DNA of 64,000 bases from Siderastrea siderea (taxonomy: Eukaryota > Cnidaria > Anthozoa > Scleractinia > Rhizangiidae), in NCBI GenBank assembly GCA_964030785.1, contig OZ034970.1, positions 15,951,911 to 16,015,910 of the forward strand, given 5' to 3'. Position 1 is the stretch's first letter. Every line of letters starts with the position of its first letter. Below are positions 24,814 through 37,700 of the stretch, one piece after another. A program made the translations under genes and the position numbers. The notes beneath the pieces are model-generated. The model saw only the letters and a list, made by a program, of their open reading frames with translations. It ran no database searches and had not been told where the DNA came from.

Positions 24814-25117
24814 ATGAGTGATTCCGAGGAAGACATTTTCCTTACGCAAAGCAGTTTTAATGGTTCAATAAATTCCGGCAATGACTTAGAGAATTTCCTA
24901 GGGGACTACGAAAACGCCTAGTTCAGCATTGAAGAGGCAACAGAAGGGTTGTTTAGCTTCAACCAGGCGGATAAGTATGAAGAAGTCTCAATCGGCAGCG
25001 TTGACTAGGAGGCTGAAACAAATGAGAAGAAAACGTCGAAGAGGGATATCATCGTCGTAGATGACAAAGAGCTGCTGGCCAGGATTAGTGAAAGGATCCC
25101 AAAGAACACTAAAAAGG
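24814..25117 (+). pseudogene. Possible Crypton-type (tyrosine recombinase) N-terminal remnant
   Basis: An ATG frame opens with MSDSEEDIFLTQ and ends with a segment containing DDKELLARISERIPKNTKK before a GT (25118-25119). The ERIPKNT string resembles the start of the KIAA1958/ZMYM-like recombinase proteins of animal Cryptons. Two in-frame TAG codons (near 24919 and 25006) break it. The catalytic domain was not found downstream. The assignment is by motif memory and is tentative. Confidence 0.4.
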
Positions 25118-26006
25118 TAACCTTTTGGTGTTTGAATGTGGTTTTGTTTGTCAGTGCGTGTAATGCGATGCGTGTGGGTGTGCTGCGAGGGGAATATTAC
25201 TTTTAATATTCCCCTAGCAGATTACCAACGCTAATATTTCCCTGGGGGAATATTAGAATATCAGCCCCGCTCTCCCCTGTTACAATCAAAGCCGCCCCCA
25301 GCTTTTCAGACAGTTGATAATTAGCGGGGTTTATTCAATACAATCAGCCTGGAAGAACAAAGGAAAACGGGCCATGTGAAAAATAAGCAGGATCAAAACG
25401 TGACTAAGGATAGGCAAAAGGGCGTGCTTTGCTAATGGCGGGGGCTTGGGGGAGCTTTTATTATGTTCTATGCAGTTTAACAGAATTGAAACTGGGATTC
25501 CACAATTACAAGCTTTTTATAATATTTCAACCTGTCATGCGTAATACGTGTAATTACCTTCTCTCGGGGGAAGAACTGGACGATGACGAGGATCTAAATT
25601 CAATAGAAAGAGATATAACAGATATAAGTCTTGAAGTCGCTACAGACAAATAGTATCCTTTGAATACCCCTTCTCCTTTCTCCAAAAAACCCTAACGCCA
25701 TCACACTTTGTCCCTTTTATTTGGGATGAAAAAAAAAAACTCTAACGAAACTAAGCCTCAAGCAATAAATTCGACTAAGTTTAGTAATTGATTGGTTCAA
25801 TTACTGAAGCTCGTCATTCAAGGTCAAGTCCATCATATCTGACATATCTCGAATAATCAGACACATGGAAATTGTCACTAAATATTGAGGGTGTACGTCT
25901 ATAGCAAACGAGTTTCCGACACCCAAACTAATAAAGCTACTGAAATCTTTCTGTCAGGTCTTGGAATAAAATGGTTCACAAATGGACAACAATATTAAAT
26001 CCTAAC

Positions 26007-26653
26007 CTTGTTCTCATTGTCCTTTCACGTGATCTGTTGACGCGATCGCGACTACGATAGTGGTGCCTTGGAGATCGTGACCTGGACAAGTACGACAAGC
26101 CAATGTCAAACAGGCGTTACTTTGCCCAGCGCGACATGAGATATAACAGATACAAATCTGTAATAAGCGTGCGCGAGAGACTATAAGCAGTCTATTCTTT
26201 GAAAAAGGAGAACATTTCAATAGTGGTGTAAAGAAATATGCATAACTCCTGTTGTACTAGTCTTTGTTTTCTTTTTTCGGTCAACAGACTTTGTGCTATC
26301 AAATGTCCAGACGTGATTCATTGTTATGGCATGTTATGGCTAGTCGTTCACAATTTTTCCAGAGATACTCAGTGTATTCATGTCTTATATGTATAATATG
26401 GTCTAAAACAGAGACATCCGTGTTAAGGTGCATTCAAGAATCGTACTTACCAGCTTCGTGAGTGCCAAGAGCTTCGCTTGTTGCGCTTGGTTGACGGGGA
26501 ATGGGAACGTGATCTGGAAAGTGGATAGTGTTTGAAATTAAATTTGGCAGAAAATGCTTTTGATTTTAACAAGCACAAAAACGGTATATCAGAATTAAAA
26601 TCACTTTACCTTCGAAGAGAGTGATCGTCCTTCCTCTTTTTCTTTTTGCCCAT
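26007..26653 (-). CDS. Three exons of an arginine/serine-rich (RS) protein, 5' part
   Basis: Exon 1 (26610-26653) starts at ATG and encodes a lysine-rich MGKKKKRKDDHSLRR start. Exon 2 (26451-26513) and exon 3 (about 26007-26081) encode RS and SR dipeptides such as RSRSHSPS and SRSPRHHYRSRDR. The introns have GT/AG ends, and the frame continues across both junctions while keeping RS-rich sequence, which argues for a real gene. RS domains occur in splicing factors, but no RNA-binding domain is visible, so the exact protein is unknown. The 3' end was not found. It lies inside the putative 11-kb transposon and may be a captured gene fragment. Confidence 0.55.
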
Positions 26654-27419
26654 GTTTGTGTTAAGGAAACTACGGTGGCTCAAGTGTAGAAAACGCAGTA
26701 CAAAGCGTACAGATCGAGAGTCAAACGGGTCAATATGTGGGTAAAAGGCCACAGTGATCACATAACACGATTTACTAAGCGTCATGCAGCGTAAGACAAC
26801 AGCCAAACCCATGACCAATGATTGCGTGACAAAAATATACTCAGCAGTACCGACTTTGTACTGACCGGTACCGGAAGCCGATTACCTGTTGGTACATGGC
26901 CAAATACTCTAAAAAAAAAAAAAACCAAAATTCCTGTGAAAAAATAATAATATTTTAAAATTATCTGTGAGATCTAGGAGAGCCTGATCCCTGATTCCAT
27001 TAAAAACACTGCTGATCCCGATCCCACGGCTTGTGATCCCGGATCCCAGGGCTGTGATCCCTGATCTCACCCCTATTTAGACCTTTGATCCCTGATCCCA
27101 TATACCTCGTTACGACCCTGTTATTAGCTGAGGAATGACTCCAGATGTCCATTCCGTAAACGATATACTCTTTTGCAGATAATGTTCAATTACCACACTC
27201 AACAAACGTCTTCGTATTGTTAAAACAATCCATTCAATAATTCGCCAACGGACAAAAAACGCAAAAACACGCTGTGGCAATGTAGAATTCCATTTTAACT
27301 CACGCCTGCAAGTTAAGACATACAAGACTATTATGCAATCAAAACCAGAAATCGAATGGTTACAAACACAAGCAGAACAAATTATTTTCCCTAAGCTATG
27401 CCCGCTTCAAATACATTAC

Positions 27420-27813
27420 GGACGGTGCCTCCTTTTGTTACTGCGCATACGTTCTGCGCATCTCGGGATATTCGGATTTCTTAAGGAATTTGCCGCTAAT
27501 ACAACAATATTTTTGCACGATTTTTGGCTCTGTGGAAAAAGCAGATCTTGGCAAGGGCTATCAGAATCCAAAAAGAAAATTGGGGGTAACCACGCATTTT
27601 TCAGAGATAATTGATCTTAACTTTGGAAAGAAATTGGCATGCATTCTTTGTATTTTAACGCTTTTTTAGAATTATGGTTGCATAATTATCTTCAAAAAAT
27701 GCGTGGCTACCCACATTTTTCTTTCTGGTTTCAAATAACCGTTGCTAAGAACTACTTTTTCCCCGTAGTCATAACCTTTGCAAAAAATACATCTGTATTA
27801 GGAGGCACCGCCC
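27420..27813. mobile_element. MITE-like element with GGTGCCTCCT termini
   Basis: GGACGGTGCCTCCT on the left and AGGAGGCACCGCCC on the right are inverted copies about 390 bp apart. Subterminal sequence on the left contains 'actgcgcatacgttctgcgc', itself a small inverted repeat. I could not settle a target duplication. Confidence 0.5.
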
Positions 27814-28443
27814 TTAAAAGCCTTATTATTATCACATTGTTTTTATTTTCCTGGTTCACCAAACACAAACCAACTTGAGCGCAAACGCGTAAAACTTCAC
27901 CTTTAACACGTTCAAGTACAATCATTGGACTTCAACATTAGACATCAATCTAAAGATATTACTGCGCGTGAACTCGTTGATAAACGACACAAATCAGCAG
28001 GAATCCCATAATGGATGACCCAAGTTATCTTATACATCACCGCCTCAAAATAACGAAAATATCTTCGAACAGGCCTAAAGACACAGCGAAGTTTCTCTTT
28101 TGGAAATACCGCACAGCACACGAACAACACCGAAACAACACGACCGCGGCTCACGAAAATAACCACAGAAATGTATGGCACGACTCACATAATCTCTTGG
28201 TTGCTATCACAACCACGCGATAAAAAGAAAGTTCAACTGTCGTAAAGGCCAAAACGGATACTCACTATGCGTTTGAGCGATGTCGCAGCTCTTACAAGGT
28301 CTTCTCTGATTTGCTGAGAAAACAATACACCAAACAACAAAACAATGGACCCTAGCCCCGAAAACAATAGAGCTGCGTGATACCAAGGTCCAATGAAATT
28401 AGAGTTTATTAAGAGCTGCGGGGCTACTCATGCGTTTGTATTA

Positions 28444-28627
28444 GACTGCGAATAGTCTCTAATTTTGGCAATAGCGATCGTGGGGCGGGCGAAAATACAC
28501 ACGCGCGGGCGCGAAATTTTCGCGAAATTTTCCTCGTGTCGCGTCTCCCCGAAATTTCGCGCGCGCGTGCGTGTATTTTCGCCTGCCCCACGATCGCTAT
28601 CGCCAAAATTAGAGGCTACTCGCAGTC
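28444..28627. mobile_element. Palindromic MITE flanked by TA
   Basis: The 184 bp form a near-complete inverted repeat: GACTGCGAATAGTCTCTAAT on the left mirrors the right end (ATTAGAGGCTACTCGCAGTC). The centre is rich in CGCG. TA flanks both sides (28442-28443, 28628-28629). Confidence 0.75.
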
Positions 28628-28629
28628 TA

Positions 28630-30956
28630 CGTTTGTGTTACAGTGTTTTACAGTGTCTTAAAGTGTTCTCCCTAAGTGCGAGAAAGTGGTAAACAGAGCG
28701 TATTATGAACTGCTGGTAAGAGGTATTTTAAACAAATCATGATTCTCCCCCAGTCAGAAAATCTTAATTGATTTTATAACACTCCCAATAATTTCTCCCA
28801 ATAATGATTCTCGTAGACAAAATCAGACGGCAGATATATCGTGAAATGTTAATGGCTGAGCTGGTCCATGCGGCTGAAAACAAACACTGATTGGCTTCCT
28901 GAGCGGTCTAAATTTTGCAATACGGACCACTCGCAACGGTCACGCTGGTCGATTTGTAAAAAAACTGTTTTGTGTTAAGTGGGAAATTATGTTCTGACGT
29001 ACAATTTGGCTGGTTGGTTCTAGAAAGTGAAGGCCACTAACTTTGTCGCCAAAGGGCTAATTGTAGTCACTATTTACAATGACTTAAGGCAGTCTACCTG
29101 TGGAGCACGGTTTGTATTGAGGGCATACTCTCTTATCTGGCCTTGCGAAAAGTCTATCAATAAAACAACCATGTCGTCATACGCTTGACGCTATAGCTTT
29201 AGTTCGCTATAGTTCAGCGAACCGTCGATTACTGTTTATAAGAATATTGCCATAAGCAAAGCAATCCACGATCCTGGCTTCTTGGTCAGATTGGCCAAAA
29301 TGAGCTTTGAGTCAGATAACTGGGTTATGAAACAAAAAGAAAAGGCACCACAAGTCAAGGAAAGGATTTTTTTTTCATATTCTTTTATTTTTCCCACGAC
29401 AAAAAACAAAACGATAAATTTGAACTCTTTAGCCTTGATTTTCCCCTTAATCTACGATAGTCCCCGACAATCCGGAAAATGCGATTTAACGGTGATCCAA
29501 TAGTATCCCATTTGTTTAATCAGTCTCTCATCAGTCTTGCAGACCTGTAAAAAAAAAAATCAGTGAGGTTTTAACAAAAACACTGACTCCACTAAAACTT
29601 TTCGTATTATATATATCATTTAGGGAACAATTGCCGATGTAGTCTTTAAAATATTTAACTAGATAGTTTATTCCTATACAATCTCATTGTTTGAAAAACG
29701 GGTGAAACTTCAATTTAATTCAAAGAAACAAAATGCATTCTCACCTGATTTTTCCTTGTCAGGGGGCCTTACTTCAAGCCTGTTAAAAAAGTGGTTTAAT
29801 GAAAGTTAATGTAAGAAAACTTTTCATGAAAATATACCTCACAAGTCTCAGGTGTTGGTTGTGCTAACTGGAAAGACAAGATTGGATTTGCACTGTGTTT
29901 TAGTTGCTTGATAGTCGGGTTTTGTGTATTTCACTAATTTCCTGGCAGCAAGCAATTACATTCCCAGTGTCCATTGTCTTTTTGGTCAACACTCCTTAAT
30001 GCAAAACTCACACTTCAGTCAAACGTCAAAGACATCTACGGTTTTACTTCCACGAAACGTGTGACGATTGTAGTGGTGACATAGTGATTAAACACAGTAA
30101 GAAACACAGTGACAATTTTTAAAGGCGGCGAAACACAGTAGCTAAATATGTGCATTGATGTTCGCTGGCAACATATTTAGAGATCTTAGGAAGCTCAAAT
30201 TTTAAGTTGAAAGTGCAAAATTCCAACTTTTGCATTTGTTTGCATTTTATTTAGAATTCTTGGGTAAATTTAGCAGGAGATGCTCGAGCGTGGCACCTTT
30301 CACGGCGTGTGGCCAGCTCCAATTAGATATTGTTTGATGACCGCTTACCAGAGCACAAAACAAGCCAGTCTTGCCTTATTTTGTGTATTGGTTGTGTGTA
30401 AGTGATCTGATTTGCTGAGATACACTTGTAATTCATTGTTCGTCCTTCTTACAGTTGCACGATCGGAGTTTGCACCTTCTGTTGACTAAATTTTTGATTT
30501 CGATGCTCCTCAAATAAACTTGAAAGCCTCCTACTCCTAATTAGTGACATCAGCTGTGCCATTACCAGAACGACCTTCATGAACGAGACAATAGAACAGT
30601 TTTCAATTCAGTGTCGTAAAACCAAAACCAAAGTAATTACTCTAGCCAATCACAACAGGAACAAAAAAACAAAATAAACCAATCAGAAATTGAAGCAAAT
30701 AAAAGTAATTAGCGTCAAGCGTGGCAAAACGCGTGCGAGCAAGACACGATTGGTTTTGGTTTAACTTTTGATTGGTTGAGAAAGTGGCGCGAACTTTTTT
30801 GTCCAATCAGAGAGCGAAGTAAAGCAAAACTAAAACAAACACAACATTACTTTCGACACTCCTTTGAAAACTACTCTAAAACGGCATTAATGATTCTGTA
30901 CCTTGGTATTTCTTGATAGTTGCATAGATTTATATCCAGATCTTAACGGCCCCTAC
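28630..30956. other. Intergenic or intronic DNA without recognised genes
   Basis: No exon could be supported. A repeat rich in CCAATCA-type motifs (about 30640-30800) recurs at 39930-40130 inside an MTR intron. Confidence 0.4.
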
Positions 30957-31127
30957 CTTTACACGATCGGATTTTGCATTTCTTGGTTTCTGCGTATTTT
31001 CCCCGACAGTATTTCCCTCCTCCTGACGGCTTTGGATTGGTGCACTCGCGGGTTCGAGTTTTCTTTCCTCTGCCACAAAACTTGCTGCATTCGCTGAACT
31101 CTGACCACTCAGTAAATCCACCGTCAA
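30957..31127 (-). CDS. Single exon encoding a thrombospondin type-1 repeat
   Basis: The 171-bp exon has an AG acceptor before it and a GT donor after it on the minus strand, in the phase 1-1 arrangement typical of exchangeable TSP1 modules. The encoded 56-residue domain has the TSP1 hallmarks: a WSEFSECS start, an FCGRG turn, an RTREC strand and six cysteines. TSP1 repeats occur in secreted adhesion and matrix proteins. No neighbouring exon was identified; a short sequence at 30457-30480 resembles only the last residues of such a module. Confidence 0.75.
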
Positions 31128-31749
31128 CTGAATCGGTAGAAATAAGTCAATCAGTCCATCAGTATATAGAATACCCATCAGGGATCGACAGTTAACTCAG
31201 GGGGGACCCTTGAAATGGTGTTCATCTATTGCAGAATAAAATGAACACTCTGCAAACGCCTAAACAATGCGAGATTCTGTAGGAAACAATAGTTTGGTCT
31301 GCTAAGATGGCATAGTAGTTAATTTACTTATCAGCCATCCTATGTATTGTTATTCCCAACATCATCTGTAAGTCACACAGATCTGATCAGTGATATGCTT
31401 GAGGCATTGTCCCAAGCGCTTAAATCTTTGAGAAATATTCTTAAACGGTGCACAGCTTTAAAAGAAGGAATGGCCTATAGGTTTCTGACTCTCCACGAAA
31501 GCTACAAAGTGTCTTGGTGGATATTTTTATCTTCAAAAGAGCAGTTTCATCATATGTCACTTGACGAGGTCCTAACTTTTGAGTGTGTAGAATTAATCAT
31601 ATCGTGTGAAAAATTCAAATGTAACTTCTTCAGCTGCAGTACTTTGTCCTGGTGTCTTTGTTTTCCAGTGTTTAGGACAATGAATTGGGATTTTCTTTTA
31701 TTATGAGGTAGTTCCCTCTGATGTTTTATGTTCATTTGTTAATCCAAAG

Positions 31750-34700
31750 GGATTAGGAAAAGGTGCAAAAAAACAGGTAGTCACAGATGAGTGGAGACAT
31801 GGAAATGTGGAAGAAAGACTGGAATATGCCTTGGTTAAGGTAATCAGTGCCTTTAATTTCAAAGTACTTTTCATGAAAATTCAAAGTTTTGCTGGCGAGA
31901 AAGTTTCCGAAATTGTTACTGTACCTTTTAATAATACCTAAACGCTGAAGGTCAAGACTCAACCAATGGTTGTTTTCTCAGCGGCTATCAGTGATTGTAA
32001 CGGATGCGTCGGGAATAAAGTCAAGTTCATAAACTAACGTACCCAATGGTTAAATCCTTCTGTCGATTATTAACCGACGAAGTCGAGTTAGAGCAGTCGT
32101 GTCAAGAGCGTCGACTGGTTTGGTCGGTCAAAATACGTCGTGTAAGGCTCACAAGGTGTGTATTTCGCTATGGCCCACGGGATGGGATGACGTATTCTGC
32201 AGCTAAGCCCATCGATTAGAACACACACGCACGCACGATAGGACAAGGGTCCACATAAAAAGTATCGTAGGTATAGAAGGACACTTCTGCCGAGCAGTGT
32301 TGGTTTTGACCGAACAGAAATATCTGTGCAATACTAGTGAAAGAAAGCAAGGAGGACTGATAATAACAGGAGGTGAAGTCCAGTGGCACTGTTGATGCTG
32401 GTGGGACCAAAGTGTTGCTGAGACATCGTAAGGATAGATTCGTTCTCAGTAAAGGTTATAAAAGGAAAATTCTGGTGTATGTTGTTGTGGTTATGTTTAT
32501 CACTTGAAAATGTCTAGCTGGCAGGTGGGAAATGAATTACGACACGAGGCTGGATCTTCTTGGATAGTATACTATAAGCGGCACAGAAGCATATACCAGT
32601 TAGTCTTTTTAATTTTTCTGCTTCACTTTTGATTTTGAACCGATTTGTTCGATTTTAGAGTTCGAGACACTGACTTGCTGACTGCGGAAGAGGAAACTAG
32701 ATTTAATGATTACGTCATAAGACATGCTTTAACGTGTTTGAGATAAAGCGACAACTTCGCTTTTAACTAATTTCTCCAGATCAATAATCATGTTTGTATA
32801 GTGCCATATTCACAACAGTATATAAATGCTTCGCTTACAACTCTTGATAACGGCATGTTCAGTTGTGGACAAAATTTATCTTTAAATTTCAATTTTAATT
32901 CAACAAAATATTCAAAGCGATAAGACAGATGAACTGAGTCATCCGATTTTAAACATTACGTCATTCGGTAACGCAAAAGACAAAATACTGTCACAATTTT
33001 CGTCACGCCGGTTAGCACGTTGGGATTCTGACGATGTGCTTGTCTTTATCGATAATCATGTTTTTATAGTGCCCTATTCACAACAGTATATAAATACATT
33101 GCTCACAACTCTTGGTAAAAGCATGTTCAGTTGTGGACAAATGTATATTAACATTTAATTTTTTAGTTTAATTCAACAAAATTAGATATTCAAAGCGATA
33201 AGACAGATGAGCTGAGTCATCAGATTTTAAACATAACGTCATTCGGTGACGCAAAGGGCAAAATACTGTCACAATTTTCGTTGCGCCAGTTAGCACGTTG
33301 AACCAAGTAAAAACATTTGTCGAGGGTGGAGTGGGTCAAAACGACTGGTAAATGCCTATAATGCGCTTTCTTGTAACCTGTACGATAGAGCATAGCAATG
33401 ATTTATTTCATATTTGCATTCACAATTGGGCTTAAGGAGCCCTTGACATGATTAAAGGAAACTGTGCACAAAGCGTGGTTCCCAAGTATGGGGAAAAGTT
33501 CAATTCTTTTGGGCTGTTACGGTGCCCATACTGATCAATCGTGAAGATGTGGTTACTTTTATATAGGAAATTTGTCGCCCATTTTTTGGAATGCGTCTGT
33601 TTTGAGAATTTTTGCTCCGGATTTTGAGGAAGACCGACCAAAAGACAGCGAAACATGATCTTGAGTGAAGAATGCATAGTCTGTGGAGCTATGTTTGGTG
33701 AGGAGAGGGTGAATAATTCAGTTGACCTCCTTTCCAGGGTATTGGTCACCTTTTCAGTTGGTCATATTTAAGCGTTAGTTACAGTTACACACTTTTACTG
33801 CAACTTGCTGTTACAGATGCTTGAATGTTATTGAAGCTGCAGTCACGCACGGCTCGCTTGCTTTCTTTTCGAGACGAACCAACACTTCGTCGGTTCTGCA
33901 CGCATTGCGGGCCTATGTTTTAATTAGAAGCCTGTCGGTTGTGATCGTAATCGTGACTGAAAGCAATGTAAATTGTAGTTGTTGGTGGGGTTTGTAGTGT
34001 AAGTCAATTTATTCAGATAAATACCAGGCACATCAGATGGAAAATTGAGTAGCTATTGAACTTAAATTTATTTGCCTGCTCTAGTAGTGTACGCACGTGA
34101 GGGACAAACTCAAGCCATCCAATTAAGTATGCAAATTATCCTCTGTTGGATCCTTCAGGGAATTGACAAATATGTAGTAGAAGACACTGAAGAGGCGCGG
34201 CAATGTAAAGAAAGATACCCTCGGCCATTGAATGTGATTGAAGGACCACTAATGAAGGTAAGTGTTCATGGTGTTTGATTTTCAAGGACGACCAACCCAA
34301 CCCCTCCCCCCCCCCCAAAAAAAAATCCCGTTTCATTGTCTGTTCCTGTGTTTTGAGCATGTTAAGTTTGACTTCATTTAGTATTTTAGAAATCATTGAC
34401 ATGAGTATTTATCAGTATTGACCTTCGTTTCATTTCAGGGTATGGGAGTTGTTGGAGATTTGTTTGGTGCTGGTAAAATGTTCCTGCCACAGGTAGGTTT
34501 GTCAGCTTAATTCTATAACTTTTTGATTTTTGGAATTTAGTTCATCGCGGATTTTTATTCTATTTTAACCTCTTGCGGGCAGATCGGGGTGAAGGCGCGA
34601 AACAAGTAAGCGATAATGCGACCGCGGCTGAAGGCGAGGAGAGGAGAAAGGGGAGAGGGATGATAGAACCTTTCTTTGCTTTTTCTTTGTGCCTCTCCCC

Positions 34701-37700
34701 GCTATGAATAATGTATTAATACCATCAAATGGTATTACACAGGAATAAAGGGTAAATTAGGAATACCGTTCTGATAATTATGTTCCCGTGTTATTATCGG
34801 GTGATTAAATCCGCTCGTGTCATGAAGAAAGCTGTTGGACATCTGATTCTATTCATGGAGATAGAGCGAGAAGAAAGACTGGCTCAATGTCCGGTGAATG
34901 TGAGGACTCGCTTGCTGTAAGTCAATTGTTTCATTGAGGTCTTGATAATTTCTAGCTATCCTTACCACCATTTTCACTGCTAAGCGACCTTCGGAATCAA
35001 AATGCACTGGAAATATAAGGTACCGGTGGTGTTTGATTGACGGAAGTCTATTTCCAGTGCATTTTGATTTCGAAGGTCGCGTAGCAGTGAAAGTGGTGGT
35101 AATTCCATTCTCATTGGAAAGGGTTTTCGTATAAAAAGAATGATCCAACAGTCTTCCAGATTTCTCGAAACCAAAACATGCAACGGAAAAACTTGTAACT
35201 AGTGCCGCGTGCAGGAATAAACTTTTCAGTGCTAAGCGCGGGAAAACATGTAACCGGTACGGGTCAATTTTCTTTGACGCCCACTTCAAGATGGCGGACA
35301 TTTGCGTTTTTCGTCATCTTAACAACATGTTACGTTTTCAGGTTCATAAAGCGTCAAACATTTAAAATTAAGCACTGTTTTACTGTTGGGCTTCAGCAAT
35401 AGATTGCAAATTGTTATGAGAAAACGACAAGTATTCGCATGATGCAGGGTTTCACGGCATACACGTTAAAAAACGGCTAGTTGGAGAAACTAACATTCCG
35501 GTAGTGTAAATTTAGAGAAGCAGCAGAGACTTGTTTTGAATCCAACCAATTTTTGAATTGGAGCGCGGGAAAACATGCGTAAGCCAAGCCACGAGTGGTT
35601 TGGGTTATGCTCCTGAATGGTGGAAAAAAGCAAATTTTTCTTCAGTGCACCTTACAAAATGATGCAATTATTGTCTAGATTTCATCTGATTGGTCAATAC
35701 AGCGTGCTTTTACCTGACTAATTAGAGCATTTCACACGAGTTGATTGCACCAATTGTAGGGCTCTGTAAACCAAAGCTTAAGCATACATAGCTTTACGAC
35801 TCTAAACCTTAAATCCTTTAATGGTGTACTCCTAAAACAGTTTGCACTATACTAGGAGTTTCCAAATGGAATTGGGATTTAGAAATGTTGGTTTTTGAGG
35901 GGAGGGGAAAACCGGAGTACCCGGAGAAAAACCTCTCGGAGCAAGGACGAGAACCAACAACAAACCCAACCCACCTATGACGCCGGGTCCACGAATCGAA
36001 CCCAGGCTACATTGGTGGGAGGCGAGTGCTCTCACCACTGCGCCATCGCTGCTCCCCTGCCGGCTTGCGTTACTGTTGTTAAGTACGAGTTACTTTGAAA
36101 TACGATTTATGACTGTTTATTTCAGAGCCGTTACAATGGAACAATAGTATTGGCAACTGTCAAGGGAGATGTCCATGACATCGGCAAAAACATCGTTGGG
36201 GTTGTGTTAGGCTGTAATAACTTCAGGTAAAGAACTCTTACCTCTGCAAGAAAACTAGTTAAAACTTAAATATAAACAAAATAGGAAACAATGAGAAGAA
36301 ACAATATTTCTGCATCAATGTTTCCTATATAGCTCACCCACGCCTGTAGACTCCAGCATCAGTGAAAATTGCATTGGCCATACCAAAAAAAAACGACAAC
36401 AAGAAAAAAACATAGGTATGTGGTGCATGCAGAACCGGTGACGTTTCCTTTTTTATCACTTGTCACACGTTACTTAAATTTGTATGTGAGTGAGCAGAAA
36501 CTTGTCCGACGGAAATACACCGCAACTCTGCCTTCCTTAGGCTTTCTGGGGAACGCTTCCCATGTTCTCGGATCCGGGTGTATTCGCACGCGGACAAAGT
36601 ATTGCGTGACTTGGGTCACGTTTCACCGAGATCCCGCTGAAAGCCGTTTATAATTGTTCCTCTCTTTCTTGCGGTATATTTTTATTACAATATTTAACTG
36701 CCTGTAGGCTGGAGTTTGGTTTAATGCCGACAGTTAAAGGGGTATTTTCTCTTTTCGCAAGTCTGGAGAGCAACAGAAAATCTTTTCGTAAATTTCTGCT
36801 AGACAGTTTGAGAGCAGTCAGCTTTGATCACACTTCAACTTCAAGCGAAGCGGCGAACAAAATATTTGTTTATATTTCTCAATTCGTCTTCGAGGTTACC
36901 TATTTTTAGATAAAAGCTCGCTAACTGCGTCGAAAAAATAGAGCTGAACTTGGCCGTTGCCACTAAATCTCTCAAGTTTTCAAACGATAGTATCGTTCGA
37001 AAACTACCGAAACATTAAAATCCCCTCGCTCCTGCAGGAGGAATAAATTTTACTAACGTGTCAACACCCCCAAACCTGCTTGCTTCCCTGGCGCTATCAC
37101 GGCGTGGAAATTATAAAGGAAAACGAATATAAACCAAATATGCATGGGAGTTCGCGAACCAAGTCGAGTTGGTTGTCTTGCGTTCTCTTTTTCGGACATT
37201 TGTATCACTTGGGATCGGGAAAGGACACGTAGCAAAGACACCCTGGCAAACCTCAGTCCACAAAACCACGCATTCACCACCGGGTGATTCGAAGCAAAAT
37301 AAAGTACGCCCTAGTTTATCGAGATCAAATTCAAACACTTAACTCACCGGTTAAAAAGGAAGACAGAAACAAACTACATGTGCATGAATTTGCGAAGTAA
37401 GTCGAACTGATTCGTTGCGGCCAGATAGACGACTTCGTCTTGTGTATAAAGTGTCAGTTGTTGCTGTGGAAATTTGTTCCACGGCTAATTAAGTAAACAG
37501 AGTAAACGCAGCTAGGATTGCAACGTGAAAAATTCCTGCCGGACGTTAAATATACAAAGTATACGAGGTAAAATTAAATAGCTTTTGTTGACCGAGACGG
37601 CCAAATCCAAACACTTCAAAGCCCGGGGGACGAGCTCCCATTCTTAGGCTGTGTGGGTATGTGCCCTTAGTACGCTAAGTGTTTCAGTGTCCTGGTGGCA

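Larger units (their letters stand above)
16159..27120. mobile_element. Candidate 11-kb DNA transposon with TIRs and TTATTA flanks
   Basis: The first bases CAGGGTCGTAACGAGGTATA recur exactly, inverted, at 27101-27120, and the outside is flanked by TTATTA on both sides (16153-16158, 27121-27126). Inside both ends lie several copies of TGATCCCTGATCCC. The 10.96 kb between hold a broken multi-part gene, a nested foldback element, a SINE, a Crypton-like fragment and RS-protein exons. A 6-bp duplication is unusual for hAT, so the superfamily is open. Two unrelated short elements of one family flanking the region by chance are possible but would not predict matching outer flanks. Confidence 0.6.

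Noticed and set aside
30457..30480. Second TSP1 exon
   Set aside because: Only about eight residues resemble the end of the module; the rest of the domain is missing.
31347..31706. 119-residue open frame upstream of the first MTR exon as another MTR exon
   Set aside because: Its translation has none of the conserved MTR segments, and it is not bounded by matching splice phases.
33432..33749. 105-residue minus-strand open frame as a gene
   Set aside because: Composition and residues show no domain, no splice context and no neighbours on that strand.
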